Positions 49,121-59,864 of a DNA stretch of 64,000 bases are shown piece by piece. This stretch comes from Ignelater luminosus (Eukaryota > Arthropoda > Insecta > Coleoptera > Elateridae), in contig VTPC01004656.1 in NCBI GenBank assembly GCA_011009095.1, forward strand, positions 1 through 64,000, given 5' to 3'. Every line of letters begins with the position of its first letter. Positions within the stretch are counted from its first letter, which is position 1. Made by a program: the position numbers and the translations under genes. The notes under the pieces are model-generated. The model was not told where the DNA came from, did not search any database, and saw only the letters and a list, made by a program, of their open reading frames with translations.

Positions 49121-51160
49121 CTTTGTTTAGAGGTTGTTGGTATAATGACTATAATGTTCATGTGAACATTTCTAATTTGACCATCAACCACTCACGCATA
49201 AGGTCTTTACCTTTTACATACATACAGTTTCAGTGACGAATTAGAAGTAAAACTAATGCATATCGTGTTATCACTAATTCAGTAATCCATCATTAATAGT
49301 GTGGGTAACATTTTTTATAAAAAAGACTTCAAGAGTAAAGATCAAATTAAACGATCTCACTACACAATGCAATACCAATACTTAAATTGATAAATATTTT
49401 AAACCAAAACATTTGTTAAAAATGTTTTGAAAGAATCCACTAAACCGTTTATTAGGTTTTTCAGAATGAATCCATAAACGCAAATAAACCAAACGAACAA
49501 TAAATAATAGACTTGTTTCTAAAAATAGATAAGGAAAAAATCTCATTAATTTTCTATTGTTTTCTTCGGTATCAACCACATTAACCATTAAAGTCAGATT
49601 TATTTCAATTTTCCTTTTTTTAGCTCTGTGAACGACATTTGAAAATAGTGTGAATAACCTTATGGAATTTCATGTGTTCAGTTAAACTTATTAATAATAG
49701 TTACATTTTTTTATATTTTCATTTAGAACAATGGAAGAAGCGCATCATGCCAGTAGTACTGTATTAAAAGCACGCTAGGTACCAAAACATATATAAGAAT
49801 AAGTAAATTACAAAAGAACAACGTCACTACGTGGAAAATTAAAAACTTGTAGTCCAGAGTCTGAAAAGTTGCCAAAAGCTATATGTCTTTCTTAAAATTG
49901 CAGAGCTCTTATTGTTGTGATTCTAACTTTAGTTTTATTACGAGAAAGAAAGTAAAAATCTTAAACATTAGGACTTGTTTTCGTTTTCAGTTAGTATTTC
50001 ATCATCTTTCAGACTGTTATTATTCGTTGTTTTCTTTAGAACTGTTATTTGAACTAACGAGATCGGTATTCAGTCTTCTTGGTTAATTGCTTCAGTTTGT
50101 TCTTCGAAGCACAATGATGATATTTTCACCGTTGTGTGTATTACAACTAATATTTAAAATACTGTAGAAGTAAACCGCTTTGCCGTCCACCTTTTAGTTC
50201 ATTTCCGACAGTCGGACAGACCGTAAATTATGGGAACCCTTTTAGTCTTTCAGATCCACAACTGATCCATAAAATAAGATGTCTAAGCCTCAATGTAATA
50301 TTTTTTATCATCACTTTACATATACATTATCGATTTTCAATCTTCAAAAAAAAATTGCTAACAAGCGTCACCATAGTTCCAATATGGTGGAAAAAGGAAA
50401 GAGTTCCATTTTAGGAAGGACTCTAGACTTGCACTTTAGTGGTTAGTCTTCCATAAGATGCTTCAAAAACCTTCTGCCTTAATGAATTCAACTTCTGGGA
50501 GCTTTTGATCAATGTGCTTCAAGAGGTAAGTTGCTATTTAAAACTTTAAATGTTTCTCAAAATAGTAAAGTGCGAAGTTCTTTTTTCTGGTATACCATAC
50601 ATTAGACATGAACTCAGAAAGAAACAAACCGTAGATAAGAATCTCTAGTGTGAGCAATGTTAAGATATTTTGCAAGACAATTATTCTCAGGGTTTAGATA
50701 CATGTTACCATACCTGAGCATGTCAAGGCAAAAATAATCGTTTTTCATGGTACTGCCAACGTTGGAGCGCAATGTCGAAGCTTCAAATGACTCACTTAAA
50801 TTAAAAAGAAAATAAACCAACACATTGCTGCCTTGAAGGAACATATTATAATGAAACTTGTGATGTGATAAGATAGATAATACTTTCCAAACACTATAAA
50901 AGCTTAAGGAAATGTCTGTTCTAAATAAGGCAGGTTATATGTCTTCCCAAAACATTTATCAAGGCTAGTACTAATTGTGAAACTGACCTCTGACTTCCAA
51001 GATTCAGAAATGATCAAATAAAACATTTTGACCAACCGAGGATATTGAGGAAGAGGACGACACTTGAGGAGTCTCATTAAATGTATATGTAATTGATACT
51101 GGTCGCTTTATAGTAAGTTTGTAAAGCATAAGAATCTCGACAAAGAGTTACTTAAAATCC
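49121..51160. other. AT-rich stretch without a recognisable gene
   Basis: The open frames (for example 49382-49588 and 50614-50844 on the - strand) have no family resemblance. No paired repeats were seen. Confidence 0.4.
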
Positions 51161-51955
51161 TTCTTAATAAAAATAATAATAATAGTAATAATAATAATAA
51201 TATATTGTCGTAAATTCATTAATTTATGAACATGATACACTATATATAAATATAGTTGGTGTTCCCTTCCAAGAAATCTTACAGCAGGAGACAAATTTGT
51301 TTAGTGGACAGAAGCAATTATTGATTAGAAATTTACGAAGATTCATTTTAAACCGTTTGTCAGGTTGACTGTGCTTCATATGACACCTAGAATAAATAGG
51401 AGATTTCTGGAAAAACGCATGTTTTGGCTTCTCAAGATGAAAGTCTAGCTTTTCCCTAGTGTTATGTAAATGCACCAAAGCATTTGTCAGGTATTTGGCT
51501 CCGTTTTTATGTATGTAGGTTATGTATGTTATGTAGTAGATACATTGAGGTCACTGTGAATATTTTATATCTAATAAAGGCCTCCCTATAGGTATGATAA
51601 CTTGAAAATTAGCCTAATATTCTTTTTGGTAAGATGAAGATTCGATCTACATCAGTATATTGTTCCCCACACTATGATGCTATAATTAATAACATACTAT
51701 ACATAAATACCATTCCGCCCTTGATAAGTTGTTTACATAAATCATGAATATAAGAGGACCCAGTATACTTCCTTGGGGTAGTCCGCAGTCCACACTAAAA
51801 GTTTCAGAAGTAGTGTTGTGAAGCTCTACTCTACAATTGCTGTTTTTAAGGTAAGAGAAAACCCATTTACTCATAAGTTTACGTATCGCAATGTCATTTA
51901 GTTTGGTAACAACAAACTTTGGGTCAATGGTGTCGAAAGCACGTATATTAAAGCA
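51161..51955 (-). mobile_element. LINE (jockey/CR1-like) 3' fragment with ATT tail
   Basis: On the - strand the fragment starts in the reverse transcriptase domain (AFDTIDPKFVVTKLNDIAI, then a YLKNSNCRVEL strand and GLPQGSILGPL) at about 51958-51720. These are the palm motifs before the YADD box. It then jumps, with the YADD box deleted, to NYSIIVWG and DVDRIFIL (about 51700-51630). After more frameshifts comes the C-terminal region HNTREKLDFHLEKPKHAFF and SPIYSRC (51478-51390). The 3' end is an ATT-repeat tail (51162-51204 on the + strand as AAT units), a usual feature of non-LTR retrotransposons. It is dead: the catalytic aspartates are missing and the frame is broken. Confidence 0.8.
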
Positions 51956-52382
51956 CAACAGGCCTATTGGCTTGTTGGACTATGTCCCTCCATTCTTTTC
52001 TCCCCATTGCTTTTTGACGCCACCTTTAGATACCCATTTTTTCTAGATCTTCTTCCACTTGTTTGAACTATTTAATTCTTGGTCTTCCTCTTCCTCTATT
52101 ATCGAGTGAATCAGTTTTTAGCACATTCTTCACCATCCTCCATCTTCTTTTCTCCAAATAGTTTGTCCTCCTCTGCCACCCATCCTCTATCCTTCTCCCA
52201 CCAAAAATCCTTCTTAACGTCCTTCGTTCCCAAACTTGCAACTTGATCTCCATCTTTTTTGTTATCACCCACGTTTCACTCGCGAACAACACTAAGGTCT
52301 TATCACTATTTTGTAAATCCTTAATTTTGCATTCCTCGACACTATTTTGCATCTCAATGTTTTTATCAGAGCACTTGCACAT
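51956..52382 (-). pseudogene. Second LINE family, ORF2 C-terminal fragment
   Basis: The - strand reads SRNAKLRIYK (shifted frame, about 52345), then LFASETWVITKKMEIKLQVW, RRTLRRIFGG, RGRGRPRIK, and after a stop QVEEDLEKMGI and EWRDIVQQAN near 51970. The SETW-x-x-T-x-x-x-E-x-x-LQ-x-WERR-x-LRRI box followed by GRPR and the VEEDL segment is the typical C-terminus of ORF2 from a different non-LTR clade than the neighbouring fragment. It carries at least one frameshift and two stops. The two fragments abut within a few bases, pointing to nested or successive insertion. Confidence 0.8.
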
Positions 52383-53628
52383 GCGGAGCCTTAACTTAAC
52401 AACAACAACTTAACAACATTTGGAGCAAATTTTATATTTGCGACAAGCTTGCTTCGAATCATCATGATATCCCAATCGGTTTTTCTAACTCTAACATCAT
52501 CTAGTGCAAAGATTTGGTTGAAAGAGTAAGAATTCAGTTTCAAAACTCTTGGATTTAGTTAGATCATTCTGAAATTGAACTACTTGCTCCAATAGAATTA
52601 TAGTAATAATATCAAGTTTTTTAAATGGAGGAAAACATCATTCAATCGACATATTAAATGTCTGCAAGAAAGCAATATCCATAGAAACTGACATTGGAGG
52701 AAAACAACTATAAAATGAAAAGCAAATTCTTTAAGCCTAAGTCAAAACACTAGACATTCCGAAAGAAGTTTAGAAAACAACTAAGCAGAAATAGACAACA
52801 AAAAGAAAATACTAAAAAGAAAAATACTTGCTAATTTACCCTGAGAAAACATTCGTACACAGCGAGCAAGAAAACTACACTTTTATTGTATTTTTAAAAT
52901 GTTCATACGAGCAGGTTATAACTTGTAGCTCGCAGTTCATCATATGTATATAAAAGCTAGAAAGATACACCAAGCATTACAACAGAAATTATTACTTGTA
53001 GTTTCATAGTAATAAAGCCACCATCGAACAAAATCAATTCGTAGGTTAACTACGGAGAGCTCAGTATATCAATTTCTGTCAGATAAATGTGCCTAACCTA
53101 TAAATCTCTGAAAATGAAGTCTTATTCACAATAGTTAAGCAATTTCGACAAGGGGACTGATAATGCATTTTGTTAGTAGCGTTTGGGCTATCTGAAAATA
53201 GCTTATATCAGACGAAAACGATTTCTATTTGGATGGCTGGGATTAGCGATAATCAACCTATTGTTACTGAGCAACTGAGAAGTCTTCAGATATACATACA
53301 AGACAGTATTGTAAGGCAATATAATGTGCTATTGGATGCTTCCAAATAAGCGAGCAATACTCCGTTTTAAGAAAAACAATACGTTAGCTGCACCATTACA
53401 AAATATTCCCAAATGCTTGAAATGTGTTTGTTTGAAGTTATAGAAGATGATTGTAAAATACTCTGACTTAAGCGTCAAGCAAAACGGTTTGACTTGCCAC
53501 ACCACAAAGATCCATAACCATATGCTCTCATGCATACATCTCACAGAAATATTACATGGTCACAGCAAATGGGGAAATAACTTACGCCATTAGATAGTCT
53601 AAATCGACAGCCCTACCCTTGCACACTA
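52383..53628. other. No recognised gene
   Basis: A few hundred bases next to the LINE fragment (to about 52550) may belong to the same element (DDVRVRKTDWDI on the - strand). The remainder is AT-rich. The 71-codon frame at 53329-53544 on the - strand looks like noise. Confidence 0.35.
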
Positions 53629-53787
53629 CAGTCAACTCTCATATAACGCGATAGCCTTCCTATAACTCGGCAGTGGTTTACATATAACGCGGTATGAATT
53701 AATCTGATTTGTCTTTTTCTATGTTTCTCATAACTCGATTTCCATATAACGCGGTGCGAATTAATCGCGTTATGGGAGGGTTGACTG
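53629..53787. mobile_element. pogo/Tigger-like MITE, 159 bp
   Basis: The element begins CAGTCAACTCTCATATAACG and ends with a near reverse complement (TTATGGGAGGGTTGACTG), flanked on both sides by TA (53627-53628 and 53788-53789). The CAGTCAACTCTC terminus is typical of pogo-type DNA transposons, which belong to the Tc1/mariner superfamily and duplicate TA. The interior has two direct copies of a CATATAACGCGGTATGAATT-like unit (near 53680 and 53743). It has no coding capacity. Confidence 0.85.
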
Positions 53788-54195
53788 TACCTGTTTTAAA
53801 TATATTTTTTGATGAATATGATTTTGAGCTAGCGAAACTAGTTACCCTTTACAAAGAGATAAATATTATTTAAATGTTAATTAAATTAAGTAATAATTAA
53901 ACCAAACAAAATTTCTATTTAAATTTATTTCGCTTTTCTTATGAAAGTACTTAACATTAAAAATAGTATCTACCTGTAACAAGATATTACATTTACTCCC
54001 CATCGTAAAGATGTCATATCAAATATATTGTATATAAGCAAGTAATTGACAGTTATGATACAAATATAAATTTCAACATAAAGTTTTTGATTTAATGTGG
54101 CTAGAAATTTGCATACGGAATCTCCGTCAAGTAAATTGCGGTTTGTATTACAGTAACGTACTAGATAAGTCTAAGGTTGCTTATGATTTTACTTA
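53788..54195. other. Short AT-rich spacer
   Basis: The spacer lies between the pogo-like MITE and the mariner element. Nothing is recognised. Confidence 0.4.
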
Positions 54196-54224
54196 TACAA
54201 GGTGTGACAATAAAGTTCGGTAAG
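54196..54224 (+). repeat. Mariner terminal inverted repeat (3' side of the gene)
   Basis: About 29 bases beginning TACAAGGTGTGACAATAAAG; identical to the reverse complement of the other end. It is the binding site of the transposase. Confidence 0.93.
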
Positions 54225-54269
54225 TGATTTAAAAAAAGGTACTTACACAAATAGTAGATGAAAAATATT

Positions 54270-55314
54270 TTACTGTCCTTCGAAGTAATCCCCCCCAGAT
54301 ACAACGCACTTCTGGCAACGCTCGTACAGTTGTTGGAAACTGCGTGAGAAGTCCTCCATTGGAATGGCCTTCAACTCCGACGTAACGTTTTCTTTGATCT
54401 CTTCAATTCCGGAAAATCTCTTCCCTTTCAGCGACGACTTCAGGCGGGGAAACAAGAAAAAGTCAGCCGGAGCCAAATCCGGTGAATACGGGGGGTGACT
54501 GATCTCAGGAACTCCTTTGTCGGCCAAAAACTTCTTCACTATGCATGCCGTGTGGGATGGTGCATTATCATGCAAAAGGAACCAGCCTCTTCCTTGTGCA
54601 AGTTGGGGACGCACTCGTCGAATTCGCGCCAGCAGACGTTGCAGAACCTGCAAATAAAATTCTTTGTTGACCGTTTGACCCTGAGGTAGAAACTCCTTAT
54701 GGATAATCCCATGTCGGTCAAAGAAGGCAAACAGCATGGTTTTCGTCTTTGACTTCTGGAGTCGAGATTTGGTGTGTCTTGGGGAACTGGGACTCCGCCA
54801 TTCCATGCTTTGCCGTTTTGTTTCAGGGTCGTACTCGAAACACCACGACTCATCACCGGTCACAATTGAATCCAAGAATGTTGGGTCGTTATCACACGTG
54901 CTGATGAAGTCGCCGCATGCGTCAAATCTTTGGAGTTTTTGTTCGTCTGTGAGAAAATGGGGAACAAATCGAGAACAGATCTTTCGCTTCTGCAAGTCGT
55001 TTTTCAAGATGAGACGGACTGTTTCACGGTTAATTCCCACTTCTTCGGCCAACAATCGCACAGTCATTCGACGGTCCTTTGTTACCAGTTCTCGGACTGC
55101 TTTCACAGAATCGTCATTTCTCGACGTCGACGGTCTTCCACTCCTAGGCGCATCATCTATCGAGTCCCGTCCCTCACGAAAAACGTTTAAACCATTCCGA
55201 TACACATTTCAAGGTTACTGCTTCATGCCCGTAAACTTCCTTTAGCATTAAATGAGTTTCTGTTATTGTTTTCCCTAATTTAAAACAAAACTTTATATTT
55301 GCTCTTTGCTCCAT
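54270..55314 (-). pseudogene. Mariner transposase with one frameshift
   Basis: The gene starts at an ATG (55314-55312) and ends at TAA (54272-54270), a span that would give about 347 residues, the usual mariner length. The first 45 or so codons encode KLGKTITETHLMLKEVYG and VSEWFKRF, the first helix-turn-helix. An A-run of five at 55179-55183 has one base too many, so the frame ends at a TGA just after KRF; it resumes as REGRDSIDD in the frame that is open for the rest. The remainder has an intact second helix-turn-helix (LAEEVGINRETVRLIL), TGDESW with the first catalytic Asp, LHDNAPSH with the second and SPDLAPADFF with the third. There are 34 residues between the second and third Asp (DD34D), the mariner signature. 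The transposase cuts and pastes its element at TA sites in the nucleus. Only the homopolymer error prevents a full product. Confidence 0.93.
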
Positions 55315-55484
55315 TTTTCGACAATTACGCGCGAACCTTTCATCACCCGCATTAACAGGCTGTCATCGACAGACGCGTTCATGCAGCGACCAGACAGGTT
55401 AGGACATGTTCGGGCAGGAGTTAAGCCATGTGTTGTCGCTTTCGGAAATATGAAAAACCTTTCGGCATCAAAAATACAACGGTG

Positions 55485-55513
55485 CTTACCGAACTTTATT
55501 GTCACACCTTGTA
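55485..55513 (-). repeat. Mariner terminal inverted repeat (5' side of the gene)
   Basis: Reverse-complement copy of the left repeat, next to a TA. It lies about 170 bases before the transposase start codon; that leader presumably also contains the promoter. Confidence 0.92.
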
Positions 55514-57466
55514 TACCACAAAACAGTTTACGTGAAAATGTTCCAGAAGGAAATTTGAGTGTTTTCAAAGTTCTTACTTATGTTGAGAAATTCTATTTAG
55601 GAGAAATAATCATTTTTGTTTTATGCAAGAATTAATGTTTATTACTATCTCTCACAAAGTGCTAAGCAGAGGAAAAGTTAGTTTACAAGAAACCAGAGCT
55701 TTGTGTAGGTTTAATATTTCCTAAAGTAACTGAGTTACAGTTTACTAAAATTTTACATTTTAAAGAATGCCTAATTAGCTTTTAATTTTCTTATTTGTAA
55801 TTCTTAATTAAGTACAGTAATTTATCAATATTTACAAAGCAATCTATTGCATTGTTTAAACCGTTAAGATTATCTTTATCGTCTGTAGATGCATAAAAAA
55901 ATTGCTTAATTATTATTGAACAATTTTGCCACTCATCATTTCTAAAATATTTATTAATAAAGTTGTTATTAGTCTTTTCAAGATTTCCCTTTTGATTTGA
56001 TTTAATATGATTTTTGTTTCCGTATAATATGACAACCAAACCTTCAAGTATTCCAATTCTTCCCGAAAAGTGCCTTTTAACTTACAGTTACGATATGCAT
56101 TCTTGTTTTATATATTTTGGTTAAATAATACTTGAAAGTCTAGTAAATTCAATTATTTCTTCGATTTGTTTCTTGGGTGATATTTAACCTTCAATGTGTA
56201 TTTATGGAATTTACTCTTTAAGTTTGTAGGTTATATTGGGAAACACCCTATAGGCCTATACGTATTTGGAAGAGTTGGTTTTGCTAATTGTATGTAGCTA
56301 AGTGAATAATACAAAAACACACCAACTTTCACTAATAAAAAGGTAAGCTACATTCTTTTTCGAAACGTTAATTCAAGTCAAACAGGATCATAATATTAAA
56401 TTAACATAAACAGACTGGGATTATAAGTGAACAATTTATTTAATATAAAATCACCCTGTATACTATACGACAAAAATGACTTTAGATCTTTTCTTCCCTT
56501 TCTAATGATCGGTACTTTCATTTAACATATATTTCCTGCTTACCTAAGAAAGTCAAACTATTTTATTTGCGATTAAAATTACAGTTGACCAGTTTGAACT
56601 CCTTACCTGAAACAAAATAAAATAATTATTACAGCGATACCAAGTTAAACCAAACTCATTAATATACTTTCCTTTACAAATTTACTTAAGAAGTGTTAAA
56701 TATTTTTTTAATATTATCATGCGGGTCAGTACTCCTTTCGTGGCATTTTATACTTTGTTACACCAAAATTCTCTCTGTTGGATTTGCGATTAAGCCGACA
56801 TGGAACATTTATGTCTAATATGTATTAGACGTGACAGTGGCTTACCAGTCAGTATCTATAATTGTGATGTGTATTCTATATATGTATTATCAGAAGAGTA
56901 GTCTGACGTGAGAATAGATGATGTTACATTTTATTAGATAGAGACTGATCTAACAGTAAAAAGTTCAAATTATAATGTCGCTTGACATCATTATGATTAT
57001 TGAAAACAATCATTTAGATATGAATCTAAATGTTTATTAGCAGTTTTTTACACTTAACGGTTTTTTAGATGCCGGAGCCGTTTTATAGCACAGATAAAAA
57101 AGTGTAAAAAATTGATCATATACGATATGGCCTACTAAAATATTGACTAGAATTAATTGACGGAAACACTTTGACTTTGTAACGAAATATAAAACAGAGA
57201 TTCGCAAATATTTTGATAAGACTGAAAGGTGAGTACTTCATATTAGCTTTTTAACTAATGTAAAGATGCTTTAAACCAAAAACACTTGACGAAACAGACG
57301 ATAAAAAAAGCATTAATTTCTAAAATTTTTAAAAAAACTTTATACAAACAATTCTACTATAACTTCCTTCAGGAGTTCACTGTCTAAAAATGCATACACC
57401 TATAACTACCGATTTTGGCAATACTTTTGATGCCACCGTTATTCAGACGAGCACTGTCTGTTACCG
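55514..57466. other. AT-rich stretch without a recognisable gene
   Basis: A CACCCTGTATA terminus-like motif at about 56449 has no partner nearby, and another near 56222 reads ACACCCTATAG. These may be remnants of foldback elements. No gene is recognised. Confidence 0.35.
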
Positions 57467-57672
57467 TCAAGCACCATCAAGTCTCGCCGTAACTTCTTCC
57501 ATGCATGCAGGCAAAATTCTCTGGAGAGAAGCATAAAGCAATTTGTTGTACTTAGGCAATCTCTCATATAGTTTTAATATGACTCCATTCATTGTTCTAT
57601 ATTCTATAGTACTATACAGAATTACAAACGCAACTGTACAATTTTTCCGTTTATATTTTCTCCCATATCAGT
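57467..57672 (-). CDS. Unrecognised open frame, 41 codons from ATG (68 open)
   Basis: The - strand stays open for 68 codons before TGA at 57467-57469. An ATG at 57592 gives 41 residues, reading MNGVILKLYERLPKYNKLLY followed by a segment with LQRILPACMEEVTARLDGA. The part after the ATG is clearly less AT-biased than nearby sequence and has a helical, leucine-rich pattern. I do not recognise it. It could be an exon or a transposon-derived remnant; no strong splice signals are obvious (GATATGGGAG upstream is a weak acceptor). Confidence 0.2.
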
Positions 57673-58239
57673 GTTGCCAATGGAGCGTATTAGCTTTGTG
57701 AGATTTCAGTAATACTTCTTTCAAGATTATCTAAAGAATGCAATTCGCAAAATATTAATCAAATGCGGAAGAATGTTTAAATACAAGAAAAAATCCAAAC
57801 TATATTTTTAGACCTTCTAATCTGCAGTTCGGACACTTTTCTCTTATTTCTAACCATAGAATCTACTTTATGAATTTGGTGGGACTTTCGTGATTTGTGA
57901 AAGAACTTAGGTAATCACGTTACAGTTTGTTCAATTTGAAGAATAGGTCCATTCAGGAGAAAAATCCTGTCCTAGAGTGTCTCCTGTCTAGTTACCTATA
58001 GACATTTTACTTCACGGCATTGAAATAATTTGATATTCATGCATTGTTACAAAAATCACAAGTGAATTGGTTTAGCCCTAACTCCCTGGGACACAATAAA
58101 AGCCGAAACTATACTACCATGCCAACAAAACCAGTATTTATTGATCGGTTTGTTTACATTTCTTATGCACCTTGCTTGCGACGCTTATGACTCCTTTCAA
58201 GTTCATTAAGCACTCCTATGTCCTGCCTTAGTATTTTAT
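57673..58239. other. AT-rich stretch, nothing recognised
   Basis: No open frame or repeat pair was found. Confidence 0.35.
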
Positions 58240-58345
58240 TAGTATAGTATTTTATACCTTAGGAGTTGCCAGTACTGGTTAATAGGAAGAGTACCAAAAG
58301 TACTATCTATTTGTATCAAAAGTACACAAAGTACTTAAATAAGAA
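58240..58345. repeat. Segment dense in AGTACT-type motifs, hAT-like
   Basis: This stretch has several copies of AGTACT/AAAGTAC-like words within about 100 bases and includes GTTGCCAGTACTGG. Dense subterminal repeats together with a CAGTACTGG-type end (in reverse complement CCAGTACTGGCAAC) resemble the ends of hAT-type DNA elements. The partner end was not found, so it is probably a solo remnant. Confidence 0.35.
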
Positions 58346-59355
58346 TGTTTCAGCTTTGGTATTACACTCTTTGATAGTTTTTATAATCACATTACAATAT
58401 TAAACTGATTCTAGTTATTCATTGTAAATATTAAATTGAAAAACAAAGTAAAAATTGAAAGAATAAAGTACTGACAAGGTTCAGTTTTAAAAGTTCTTGC
58501 TTTTTTTTTATTTGCGTTTGAATCAAATCAGGTGAAATAAAGAAATACAATCTCCTGCCTGAGTGTTTCTATCTCCTGTTTAAGTACTGCAAAATTATTT
58601 CTTAGTTAGTATTGTCCGACCCTGTCACCTACTTCCAGATACTGCTAAGTATCAAATACTGCCAAGTGCATTAAGTCCTGCCGAACTCTTGCGCACCTAT
58701 ACTTCTACTGGCGAGAGATTCTCTTGTTTCCTTAATTCCAATAATAACGAGCATCTCACAAATATTTATGTCAGGGTTAGCAATGAATCTAAAAACATTT
58801 CTCTTTGCTTACATGATACATAAATAAATCGTAATGAATTTTAGCTAGAAGTTGTCAAACCTGACATTTTATGTGCTATTCTGAAAGATGTTGATAGTGT
58901 TCTCTGTTATAGGTTAACCGTAAATTAATACGTCTTTTAATGTTTTAATGTTTTCAATCAAAAAAGTTGCCTGTTCTTAAGAAAGCAATTTTGATTAGTG
59001 ATTTATAAAAAATGTAGCTTGACACTGAAATTGACGATCAAAACCACCAAAACGATATACGTTCTCAGCTCCAAAGTCAACTCTGGAATAAATATTTTTG
59101 GGACACTCGTAATATTACCCAGATGTATAAATCTTTGTAATGTTTAAAGAAAACAAAAAAGTCAAACAATGTCTGGTTTACACATTTTATTTTTCAAGGC
59201 ATCAAGAGCAACAAATAAAAATAAAAATACAAATGCAAAATGCAAATATTGGCGGCGCTTCATTTCTAAAGGACAAAATTGTGTAAAACTCTGAATTACC
59301 TTCGTCTAGAGCAGTAGCAGTGAAGTGACGTCGACGAATTCGAATAAATGACGTC
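58346..59355. other. AT-rich stretch, nothing recognised
   Basis: No coding frame was recognised. At its end lie two of the six GACGTC hexamers of this region (59327-59332 and 59350-59355). Confidence 0.35.
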
Positions 59356-59500
59356 CAATGATGGGTATTATCTAGATACTGTATCTAGATACGATAATTA
59401 TATCTTGTACCTAAATCTAGATACAATTATGAAAATGAATCTTGTATCTGTAACTAGATACATTTCAGCTGTATCTTTAACGGCAGATGTATCTTTACTT
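59356..59500 (+). mobile_element. hAT-like MITE, truncated copy
   Basis: The copy begins CAATGATGGGTATTATCTAG and carries the repeated TATCTAGATAC palindrome, then ATACAATTATGAAAAT, all shared with the complete copy at 59694. It lacks the terminal GTATCTTACCCGTCACTG segment, so it is truncated on its right side. Confidence 0.6.
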
Positions 59501-59693
59501 AAATAATTAAAAATTTTGCAGTTTTGTGAACAGTTTAACTTTGAAACCTGCTTTTGTCATCCCTTTCCAGGTGAAGATAATTTAAAGCAATAAATTTTGC
59601 AAATTCTCTTCATAAGCGGATCTTAACAAAAATTTATTTTTTAATTTAGTTTGTCGTTTAGAAATTTCTAGTTTCTTTGAAGTAGGCTATATT

Positions 59694-59864
59694 CAGTGGT
59701 GGGTATTATCTAGATGCAAAGTATCTAGATACGATAATTACATCTTGTATCTGAATCTAGATATAATTATGAAAATTATTTTGTATCTGTTACTAGATAC
59801 AATAAACATTTGTTTACCTATATCTGTATCTAGATAAAATATTATTGTATCTTACCCGTCACTG
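59694..59864 (+). mobile_element. hAT-like MITE, 171 bp
   Basis: It starts CAGTGGTGGGTATTATCTAG and ends GTATCTTACCCGTCACTG, giving an imperfect terminal inverted repeat of about 12 bases with the CAGTG start typical of hAT elements. The interior contains several TATCTAGATA palindromes, a common feature of hAT subterminal regions. I do not see the 8-base target duplication that hAT elements make. No coding frame. Confidence 0.55.

Larger units (their letters stand above)
54196..55513 (-). mobile_element. Nearly complete mariner element, 1.3 kb
   Basis: The left end reads TACAAGGTGTGACAATAAAG and the right end is its reverse complement; the match extends about 29 bases (through TTCGGTAAG) without a difference. 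TA repeats flank both sides. The total length of about 1.32 kb is what is expected for an intact mariner. The transposase lies on the - strand and fills most of the element. The perfect inverted repeats and the single lesion in the gene point to a recent insertion. The base composition is visibly richer in GC than its surroundings, another sign of recent arrival, possibly by horizontal transfer, which is common for this family. Confidence 0.95.

Noticed and set aside
51162-51204. AAT microsatellite considered as an independent repeat
   Set aside because: It is better explained as the 3' tail of the adjacent LINE fragment on the - strand.
54495-55245. Open frames on the + strand within the mariner element
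   Set aside because: They are shadows of the transposase gene on the opposite strand.
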